Source of the DNA: CAYVLA01 sp964549615 [NCBI: uncultured Thermococci archaeon]
Lineage (GTDB): Archaea; CAYQAE01; CAYVLA01
Assembly: GCA_964549615.1 (NCBI GenBank)
Contig: CAZJVP010000104.1
Coordinates: 1 to 64,000 of the forward strand
Direction: 5' to 3'
DNA length: 64,000 bases
Position numbers and translations under genes: made by a program
Notes under the pieces: model-generated
Database searches by the model: none
The model's input: the letters and a program-made list of their open reading frames with translations, nothing else
Told to the model about the DNA's origin: nothing
Shown here: one piece after another, positions 58,032-64,000 of the stretch
Layout: each line of letters starts with the position of its first letter
Position numbering within the stretch: the stretch's first letter is position 1

Positions 58032-59474
58032 ATGACCGCCGGTCGAAGACCCAAAGCCGGGGGCGGTAGCGCGTTGGCTGCAAAGGAGAAGTGCGCAGTA
58101 TTCTCGGCGTACTCTGCCGACTGCGAGACGATGGTGGCGAAGTCCATATACTGCGGCCTGCTTTCGATGCAGCACAGAGGCCAGGAGGCGTCGGGGATTT
58201 GCACCTACGACACGGAGAAGCTTCGCCTACACCGCGGGCTCGGCCTGGTCAGGGAGGTCTTCGACGACGCCGATCTGCAGGACCTCTTCGGACACGTTGG
58301 AATTGGACATAATCGTTACTCCACAACCGGCGAGGCCTCCCCGGAGAACTGTCATCCCTTCCTCATCAAGGGGACCAAGAACGGCATAGCGATCGCGCAC
58401 AACGGCAATCTTGTGAACTCCGAATCGCTCAGATCGTATCTAGCAGGGCGTGGCCACGTTTTCACCTCCTCAACGGACACGGAGCTCATCGCCCATGTGC
58501 TAGCGATAGAGCTGCTGCGCCATGACCTAGAGGAAGCCCTGATCAATACCATGAGGAGGATCAGCGGGGCATACTCGCTCGTCATACTGACCGGAAAGGG
58601 GGAACTCGCTGCCGTACGGGATCCGCTAGGCTTCCGCCCGCTCTGTCTCGGCTCGTGCGGGGAGACCTACTACGTCGCATCCGAGTCCGTGGGGGTGGAG
58701 GCGGCCGGAGGCGCGTTTGAACGTTCGGTTCAACCGGGCGAGATAGTGCTTTTTGGTGATGGCGGACCCAGAAGCGTGAGGCCGTTCCGTGAGAGGAAAC
58801 CGGCTCACTGCATGTTTGAGTACGTTTATTTCTGCCGGCCCGACTCGATCGTCGAGGGAAAGTACGTGCTGCATGTGAGGGAGAGAATCGGCAGGATTCT
58901 CGCTAGAGAACATCCCGTGCAGGCCGACGTGGTCGTCCCGGTCCCAGACTCGGCGAGGACGGCGGCGGCTGGTTTCTCCGAGGAATCCGGCATCCGCGCG
59001 GTCGAGGGGATTTTCAAGAACCGTTACATAGGGCGCACATTCATCATGCCGGATCAACCGATGCGCGAGGAGGCGGTCAGGCTGAAGATGGCCGCGGTCC
59101 GACCCCTCATCGAGGGAAAGAGGGTGGTTCTGATGGACGACAGCATTGTGAGGGGAACGACGACGCGTCAGATCGTCGAGATCCTCAGGAGAGCTGGGGC
59201 CCGGCAGGTTCACGTCAGGATCGGCTGTCCGCCGCTGAAGTGGCCCTGTTTCATGGGCATAGATATGGCGAGCAGAGACGAACTTGTGGCTTCCAAGCGT
59301 AGCGTGGAGTCCATACGGAGGAAGCTGAAGGCGGACTCGCTTGGATACCTAAGCATCGAGGGCCTCGTGCAAGCCATTGGGCTTGGGAAGGACAGCCTCT
59401 GCTTGGCCTGTCTTACGGGCCAGTATCCCGTCAAGATCGAGGATGAACGATACAAGCAGGCGCTGACTTCATAG
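58032..59474 (+). CDS. purF: amidophosphoribosyltransferase
   Basis: A 480-aa PurF, which makes phosphoribosylamine from PRPP and glutamine in the first step of purine synthesis. A 20-residue propeptide precedes the nucleophilic Cys (Cys21 in EKCAVFSAY). The glutaminase has HRGQEASGI and GHNRYSTTG, the PRPP loop is VLMDDSIVRGTT, and Cys residues for a 4Fe-4S cluster are in YVYFCRPDS, IGCPPLKWPCF and CLACLTGQYP, as in the B. subtilis-type enzyme. The start is ATG 58032. It is followed after 8 nt by purD. Confidence 0.95.
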   Translation: MTAGRRPKAGGGSALAAKEKCAVFSAYSADCETMVAKSIYCGLLSMQHRGQEASGICTYDTEKLRLHRGLGLVREVFDDADLQDLFGHVGIGHNRYSTTGEASPENCHPFLIKGTKNGIAIAHNGNLVNSESLRSYLAGRGHVFTSSTDTELIAHVLAIELLRHDLEEALINTMRRISGAYSLVILTGKGELAAVRDPLGFRPLCLGSCGETYYVASESVGVEAAGGAFERSVQPGEIVLFGDGGPRSVRPFRERKPAHCMFEYVYFCRPDSIVEGKYVLHVRERIGRILAREHPVQADVVVPVPDSARTAAAGFSEESGIRAVEGIFKNRYIGRTFIMPDQPMREEAVRLKMAAVRPLIEGKRVVLMDDSIVRGTTTRQIVEILRRAGARQVHVRIGCPPLKWPCFMGIDMASRDELVASKRSVESIRRKLKADSLGYLSIEGLVQAIGLGKDSLCLACLTGQYPVKIEDERYKQALTS

Positions 59475-59482
59475 GTGGTCGG

Positions 59483-60835
59483 ATGCAGAAGGTGTTGGTC
59501 GTGGGAAACGGGGCTAGGGAGCATGCGATCGCTGAGGCCCTGGCCCGAAGTCCTCAGAAACCAGAGCTGTACTGCTACGTCACGGCCCGGAACCCGGGGA
59601 TCCTACGCATCGCACGGGGATACCAGATCGGGGACATTAGAAAAGGAAGTGAGGTGGCTTCCTATGCGAGCCGCATGGGCATAGACATCGCGGTAATCGG
59701 GCCCGAGGGTCCGCTGGAGGCCGGCGTGGTGGACGATCTGGAGAGCGCAGGGATAGTGTGTGCAAGCCCATCGAGGAAGGCGGCAGAGATAGAAACTAGC
59801 AAGCTCTTCGCAAGGTGGCTGATGGACAAGTACAGGATTCCGGGGAGGAAGGAGTGGAGGGCATTTGAGGATCCCCGGGAGGCAGAGAAGTTCATCGACG
59901 AGATGGCCAGGCCCGTTGTCGTTAAGCCAATAGGTCTGACCGGCGGGAAAGGGGTGAAGATAGTCGATCCGAGGGTGTCCGGACAGCTCAAGGATCTAGA
60001 GGAGGCCAAGGCGTACGCGAGGAAGGTAATCGAGGAAAGGATAGGAGGCGCGGCGAAGGTCTTGGTCGAGGACCTTCTCATCGGCGAGGAGTTCACGCTG
60101 CAGGCCTTCGTCGACGGCAAGCACCTGGTGCCAACCCCGATCGTGCAAGACAACAAGTTCGCCTACGAGGGTGACACGGGTCCTTTCACCGGGAGCATGG
60201 GGTCGTTCTCGGACAGCAATCACCTGTTGCCTTTCATGACGGCAATGGACTTTTACGCCGCGCTGCAGGTGATGGAGAGGACCGTGGAAGCGCTCAGGAA
60301 AGAGGGCCTGCGGTACAAGGGTGCTCTGTACGGCGGATTCATCCTGACGGCGGAGACCCCCAAGGTTCTGGAGTTCAACGCCAGATGGGGCGACCCTGAG
60401 GTCATCAATGTGCTGCCCCTTTTCGAAGGGGACTTCTTGGATGCCTGCTGGGCAATGGCGGAGGGCAAGCTGCGCAAGTTGGTTCCGAGCTTTAAGAACA
60501 AGGCGACGGTCTGCAAGTACGTCGCGCCCCAGGGCTACCCGATCGATCCGGTGAAGGGCGGCAAGGTGGAAATTGGCGACCTGGGAAGTTCCAAGGCCCT
60601 CATCCACTTCGCCTCCGTCGACGAACGCGATGGAGAGATCTTCATGAGCAGCTCTAGGGCCTTGACCTGTACCGGCATAGCCGACACCATGGTCGAGGCG
60701 GAGAGGATCGCCGAGGACGCCATATCGAGGATCAGAGGCCCCGTGTTCCACAGGCCGGACATAGGCACCAAGCGCCTCCTGGAGAAGAGGGTCTCCCACA
60801 TGAATCGGATCAGGCGTGGACGGGCCAATGGTTGA
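59483..60835 (+). CDS. purD: phosphoribosylamine-glycine ligase
   Basis: A 450-aa ATP-grasp enzyme that joins glycine to phosphoribosylamine. N-terminal VLVVGNGAREHAIAEAL, IGPEGPLEAGVVDDL, the ATP-grasp core VVVKPIGLTGGKGVKIV, EEFTLQAFVDG, TGPFTGSMGSFS and the C-terminal EFNARWGDPEVINVLPL fit PurD. The start is ATG 59483, eight nt after purF. Its last codons overlap the start of the HAD protein gene. Confidence 0.95.
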   Translation: MQKVLVVGNGAREHAIAEALARSPQKPELYCYVTARNPGILRIARGYQIGDIRKGSEVASYASRMGIDIAVIGPEGPLEAGVVDDLESAGIVCASPSRKAAEIETSKLFARWLMDKYRIPGRKEWRAFEDPREAEKFIDEMARPVVVKPIGLTGGKGVKIVDPRVSGQLKDLEEAKAYARKVIEERIGGAAKVLVEDLLIGEEFTLQAFVDGKHLVPTPIVQDNKFAYEGDTGPFTGSMGSFSDSNHLLPFMTAMDFYAALQVMERTVEALRKEGLRYKGALYGGFILTAETPKVLEFNARWGDPEVINVLPLFEGDFLDACWAMAEGKLRKLVPSFKNKATVCKYVAPQGYPIDPVKGGKVEIGDLGSSKALIHFASVDERDGEIFMSSSRALTCTGIADTMVEAERIAEDAISRIRGPVFHRPDIGTKRLLEKRVSHMNRIRRGRANG

Positions 60836-61919
60836 ATCGGACCTTGAAGGGCCATGGGTGAAGGCTGACCATGCCTTCGATTCGGTTGCGAAAGCGGTGC
60901 CTAATGGGGATCGCGTCTTCCAGGTCATATCCTCCTACGATGACGTGCGGTTCTTGGTCGAGAAGGCGCCGGGGTACGAGGCAGGCGATACTCTCAAGCT
61001 CATAGCGCCACTTCTCGTTGCGCATGGAGCCGACGAACGATTCCTAAGGCAAGTCGCCGCCTCGCCCGACAATACTACCGTGATCCCCGGGGCAAGGGAG
61101 GCGATACGCTACATCAGGCGCAGCGACCCCTTCTATCTCATATCCACATCCTATGAGCAGTACGTCAACTTCATCTGCTCCTTCCTCGGAGTGCCGAGAA
61201 GGAATGCATTCTGCACGAGCTTTCCAATCGATCGCCTCTCGGCGGGCATCCGGGAGAAAGATATCCGCATGGTCAAGGATTGGACGCGCAGGATAGCCGC
61301 GATGCCGCTCATCGCAGTGGATGATTCAGGGATGTTGGTGGATTCCTGCCGGGAGGCGAAGGAAGCTCTGGACGAGTTCTTCTGGAAGATTCTCCCCGAG
61401 AGTTCGTTCGCGCAACTGATGCAAGCGGTGAAACCGGTGGGGGGAACCAGGAAGTATGAGGCTCTCCTCAGGGCTCTGTCCCGGGAAGGAAGGTCGCTGG
61501 CCGAATCGAAGGTCATCGGCGACAGCATCACCGACAGCGTCATGCTTTCCAGGGCAAGGGACGCCGGGGGCCTCGCTGTTTCTTTCAACGGCAACAGATA
61601 CTCAATCCGGAATTCGAACGTCGCGGTGGTTTCCGGAAACTGCTGGGCGACGGCGGCCGTGCTTGAGCTATACGGGATCGGCGGGCACGAAGCGGTGAGG
61701 GAGGCGGCGTGCGAATGGGATTTGGGGGTCTTCGGTCGGTTGGAGTCCCGGGGCCTCTTGACGGCCGATCTGGCAAAGGAGCTTCGAATGGCGTTCCCCT
61801 CGGCAGAGTCCTTTCCAAGGCTCTACTGGCTGCAGGACGCTGATGTGGAAGCTGTCATCGCCGAGAGCGAGACCTTTAGAAAGAAGATCCGTGGGACCAG
61901 CATAGGTGCGCTGGGCTAG
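60828..61919 (+). CDS. HAD-superfamily protein of the EhaR-like/COG4030 type
   Basis: A 363-aa archaeal protein. It begins MVESDLEGPWVKADHAFD, where D-x-EGP replaces the usual HAD motif I, then FYLISTSYEQYVNF (motif II), a lysine-containing stretch and VIGDSITDSVML (motif IV with the metal Asps). Related methanogen proteins are called EhaR, although no hydrogenase gene is here. It may be a phosphatase. The ATG at 60828 overlaps purD by 8 bp, so it is co-translated with the purine genes; its 3' end overlaps the convergent kinase by four bases. Confidence 0.8.
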   Translation: MVESDLEGPWVKADHAFDSVAKAVPNGDRVFQVISSYDDVRFLVEKAPGYEAGDTLKLIAPLLVAHGADERFLRQVAASPDNTTVIPGAREAIRYIRRSDPFYLISTSYEQYVNFICSFLGVPRRNAFCTSFPIDRLSAGIREKDIRMVKDWTRRIAAMPLIAVDDSGMLVDSCREAKEALDEFFWKILPESSFAQLMQAVKPVGGTRKYEALLRALSREGRSLAESKVIGDSITDSVMLSRARDAGGLAVSFNGNRYSIRNSNVAVVSGNCWATAAVLELYGIGGHEAVREAACEWDLGVFGRLESRGLLTADLAKELRMAFPSAESFPRLYWLQDADVEAVIAESETFRKKIRGTSIGALG

Positions 61920-62830
61920 CACCCATCGGCGAGCTCTTCGAGCTGCTTTCTGGTCGGGAGGCCGGCCCGGGCTCCCAACTTCTGGACGCAGAACCAGGCA
62001 ACCTTGGCCCCGATCCTGCCGCAGTCGGCCAAGCTCATTCCAGTCATCAACCCGTAGATGAACCCAGCGTTGAAGGCGTCGCCTGCGCCGGTTGTGTCCA
62101 CCCCCCTGCCTCCGTAGGCAGGGACCCTTTCCTTGATGGTTCCGTCGGTGATGTAGCATCCCTTGAGCCCCATCTTGACCGCAACCGCTCTTGCCCCCAT
62201 CCTCAGCAGTTTTCTTGCACCCTCTGCTGGAGCTAGCCCGGTCATTAGCCGAAGCTCCCTTTGGTTGGGAAGGACGACCGCACATTTCTCAATTATGGGC
62301 TTCAGAGCAGCCAGTCCCCTTTCGGCGTAAAGTTGGCCTGGGTCCAGGCTCAGTGGGATTTCGATTTCCTGCGCAATGGCAAGCTGGGTTCGAAGCGAGA
62401 GGTCGGTCGATTTGCAGACGAAGGAGGTCATGTGGAGCAGGTCAAAGCTCGCGAGGTACGCCAGATCCACGTCCTGCAGCGAGATGCAGTCGTTCACTCC
62501 GGGGTCGATGAGGAGGGCCCTTTGGCCTTGCCTGTCCACAAGGGACAGCCCGGCTCCCGTCCTGCCCTCGCAGACAACGATGCCGCTTGTTTCCACGCCC
62601 TCGGCCGCAAGATCCCTAAGCATGGCAGAGCCCTCTGGATCTCTTCCAACTTTGCCCACATAACCGGTGCGCATGCCAAGCCGGGAAAGGCCGACGATGG
62701 TATTTGCGGCCGATCCCCCGGGGTGCCACTCCACGGAGAGCACGAAACCTTCCTCCTCCGCCGACGGTATCTTGTCGACCAACGCGATCTTGTCCATGTT
62801 CAGCGCGCCAAACCCCACTACGCCAGGCAC
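61916..62830 (-). CDS. PfkB-family sugar or nucleoside kinase
   Basis: A 304-aa ribokinase-type kinase. N-terminal signature VGFGALNMDKI and GGSAANTIVGLSRLG; C-terminal signature DTTGAGDAFNAGFIYG with the catalytic Asp and the ATP/anion loop; N-Q-R-E (NQRELRLMTG) in the middle. It phosphorylates a sugar or nucleoside (ribose, adenosine or fructose-phosphate type); the purine genes next to it make a nucleoside role possible. It starts at GTG 62830, with a TATA box 27 nt upstream and no ribosome site, so the transcript is leaderless. Confidence 0.9.
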   Translation of the reverse strand: MPGVVGFGALNMDKIALVDKIPSAEEEGFVLSVEWHPGGSAANTIVGLSRLGMRTGYVGKVGRDPEGSAMLRDLAAEGVETSGIVVCEGRTGAGLSLVDRQGQRALLIDPGVNDCISLQDVDLAYLASFDLLHMTSFVCKSTDLSLRTQLAIAQEIEIPLSLDPGQLYAERGLAALKPIIEKCAVVLPNQRELRLMTGLAPAEGARKLLRMGARAVAVKMGLKGCYITDGTIKERVPAYGGRGVDTTGAGDAFNAGFIYGLMTGMSLADCGRIGAKVAWFCVQKLGARAGLPTRKQLEELADGC

Positions 62831-62851
62831 GGTCCCCCGTGAGGGAGAGGT

Positions 62852-62861
62852 CTCTTATAGC
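62852..62861 (-). promoter_or_regulatory. TATA box of the PfkB kinase (leaderless)
   Basis: Minus-strand GCTATAAGAG is centred 27 nt from GTG 62830. It fixes the start. Confidence 0.55.
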
Positions 62862-62923
62862 TTCTTGTTGGTAATGGGCAAATCCGTCAACATTTTTCTG
62901 TAACACTTTTCCCGGCTCTAGCG

Positions 62924-62935
62924 AAATATTTATAT
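62924..62935 (+). promoter_or_regulatory. strong TATA box of the helical-repeat protein
   Basis: AAATATTTATAT, with a further A/T-rich stretch at 62966-62978. A start site near 62957 leaves about 60 nt of leader before ATG 63019. Confidence 0.55.
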
Positions 62936-63018
62936 TCTCTTAGCAAAAGATTGAACAGCGCCGAAGTATTATACAATAATATGCAATACCATCCTCGGAC
63001 GGTTACGAGGCGACCGAT

Positions 63019-63648
63019 ATGCTGGGCATGGGTAAGGAGAGCAGGACTGCGGACGACTTGACGAAGAGAGTCGCTCCACCCAAGAAAAAGGAGGATGTGC
63101 CGATGGCATCGGAGAAACCCATCTCGTCGGAAAGGGAAGGTACAACCTTCATCTCCGAGATCGACAAGGAGTACATAAAGGCGCTCATCAAGCTCAACTA
63201 CGCCGAAGAGGCACGCAGGCTAGTGGACGAGGCTTACGCAAAGATGAAGAGGGAGCCGGACAGCCTTCTTACCGAGTCGGAAAGCCAGGAACTAAGAAGG
63301 CTGATCGAAGCCGGGAATACACAGAGAGCCGCCGAGCTGCTGGAAGAAGCGTACGAGAGGGCTAGGAAGTTCCAGGAGAGCTTTCTCACCCCAGTGGACA
63401 AGGAGTACATCGACCTCCTGCAAGAGATGGGGGAAAGGGAAAAGGCAAAGATGGTCCTCGACAAGGCCAAGGCGGCGTTCGAAGAGAGGAAGAAGGAAGG
63501 AGAACTACATCTCCTGACCAAGATCGACCAGGAGTACGTGGACTACCTCATGGAGATCGGCCAGAGGGAGAAGGCTCGGTCGCTGGTTGACAGCATCTAC
63601 ATGAGCAGGAGAACGGAGAACGAGGTCCTCGCAGACTTCATGGCCTAG
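63019..63648 (+). CDS. helical protein with four 40-residue repeats
   Basis: A 209-aa protein, highly charged and helical, with no hydrophobic span. After a 40-residue disordered-looking start, four repeats of about 40 residues occur, each of the form (I/V)DKEY(I/V)-x-x-L-x-x-x-x-x-EEAR-x-LVDEAY. Repeats 1, 3 and 4 contain EIDKEYIKALIK, PVDKEYIDLLQE and KIDQEYVDYLME; repeat 2 is more divergent (SESQELRRLIE). They look like TPR-like helical pairs. GAGGCG lies six nt before ATG 63019. The function is unknown; a scaffold role is plausible. Confidence 0.75.
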   Translation: MLGMGKESRTADDLTKRVAPPKKKEDVPMASEKPISSEREGTTFISEIDKEYIKALIKLNYAEEARRLVDEAYAKMKREPDSLLTESESQELRRLIEAGNTQRAAELLEEAYERARKFQESFLTPVDKEYIDLLQEMGEREKAKMVLDKAKAAFEERKKEGELHLLTKIDQEYVDYLMEIGQREKARSLVDSIYMSRRTENEVLADFMA

Positions 63649-63669
63649 CTCCAGAGCCCACTCTCAGGC

Positions 63670-64000
63670 CTAAGTCACATAGATGGGGTTGCTGTAGATC
63701 CACGGTCTGGGCTCGCCGACAAGCTCAACATAGGCCTCCAGGCGGTAGGGCCCCGGTAGCTTGGGCCTGTACTCGAGCGCGTCGGACTTGGCGCTTGCAA
63801 CTAGCTGGCCGTGCCTTTTCAGCATCAGTTCGGCCGGCGCCGGCAGGTTCGCAAACAGGGTGGGCTTCTCCCCTGCAGCCACGCTGTCGCCCATGAGGCC
63901 ACGGTCGCGGTCAGTCTCCCATCTGAAGGAGAACCCCGTCGGATTTGCGAGCCAATCGAACGCGACGTAGCACCTCCCGTTCGAGAGACACTCCATGATC
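63670..64000 (-). CDS. C-terminal part of a PHP-family or similar protein (cut by window edge)
   Basis: The frame reads in from the right edge with no stop, so the true start is outside the window. At least 108 residues are visible, ending GPYRLEAYVELVGEPRPWIY then SNPIYVT. That ending, with ALxxGRCY-like CLSNGRCYVAFDW before it, is typical of the beta-rich C-terminal domain of PHP-type metallo-phosphoesterases. Neither the PHP motifs nor the neighbours can be seen, so the family assignment rests only on this domain. Confidence 0.5.
   Translation of the reverse strand, partial: IMECLSNGRCYVAFDWLANPTGFSFRWETDRDRGLMGDSVAAGEKPTLFANLPAPAELMLKRHGQLVASAKSDALEYRPKLPGPYRLEAYVELVGEPRPWIYSNPIYVT

Overview
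This window is chromosomal DNA of an archaeon, GC-rich (roughly 60% by eye). The evidence is gene content: an archaeal Sm-like protein, FEN-1, RNase HII, a type IA topoisomerase with C-terminal zinc fingers, an archaeosine-synthase radical SAM subunit (RaSEA family), archaeal-type UMP kinase, MptE-type pterin pyrophosphokinase, beta-RFAP synthase, an F420-type flavin-family oxidoreductase and a beta-CASP nuclease. Promoters are archaeal, with A/T-rich TATA boxes either about 27 nt upstream of a start codon (leaderless genes) or further upstream with a clear GGAGG-type ribosome site. GTG and TTG starts are common. I cannot name the lineage; the mixture fits an uncultivated Thermoplasmatota- or Bathyarchaeia-like genome, with low certainty. 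No rRNA, tRNA, CRISPR array, transposase or integrase was seen.

Layout. 0.2-1.3 kb: an AAA ATPase with a winged helix. 1.5-5.5 kb (minus): four overlapping genes for tetrahydromethanopterin synthesis (mptE, DUF447, dihydropteroate-synthase-like, beta-RFAP synthase). 5.8-9.5 kb: a PurM/SelD-like protein on plus, then a minus operon of an asparagine-synthetase-like protein, a chorismate-lyase-like protein (4-hydroxybenzoate supply) and a PHP phosphoesterase. 9.8-13.4 kb: RaSEA, a PhoU-family regulator, UMP kinase, FUN14 and a zinc ribbon. 13.7-25.9 kb: a single-chain PurL, two DUF362 proteins, a sulfatase-fold enzyme with Thr at the nucleophile position, a sodium/solute symporter with a small membrane partner, an M28 peptidase and small membrane proteins. 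25.9-30.4 kb (minus): Lsm, topoisomerase I, a hypothetical, a methyltransferase and a GldG/DUF4350-like protein.

30.6-39.9 kb is the most unusual region. It has two LolD-type ATPases, one MacB/FtsX-type permease, a signal-peptide/anchor protein, three very small single-span proteins (67, 42 and 33 aa), a glycine-rich membrane protein with many cysteines and a five-span membrane protein. The second ATPase and the cysteine-rich protein end in related domains that resemble the second part of the Cdc48 N-domain. I interpret 33.0-39.9 kb as one operon for a membrane-associated assembly.

40-42.7 kb: an 894-aa PEP-carboxykinase-like protein with an extra P-loop domain. 42.7-50.9 kb: FEN-1, then a carbohydrate/one-carbon group (UroD-like, F420-type oxidoreductase, TIM-barrel glycosidase-like, zinc dehydrogenase, sugar isomerase) and membrane proteins. 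50.9-57.9 kb: RNase HII, THEP1 NTPase, a heterodimeric ABC exporter and a beta-CASP plus YprB-type nuclease pair. 58.0-62.8 kb: PurF, PurD, a HAD (EhaR-like) protein and a PfkB kinase. 63-64 kb: a helical-repeat protein and the 3' end of a probable PHP-family gene cut by the window edge.
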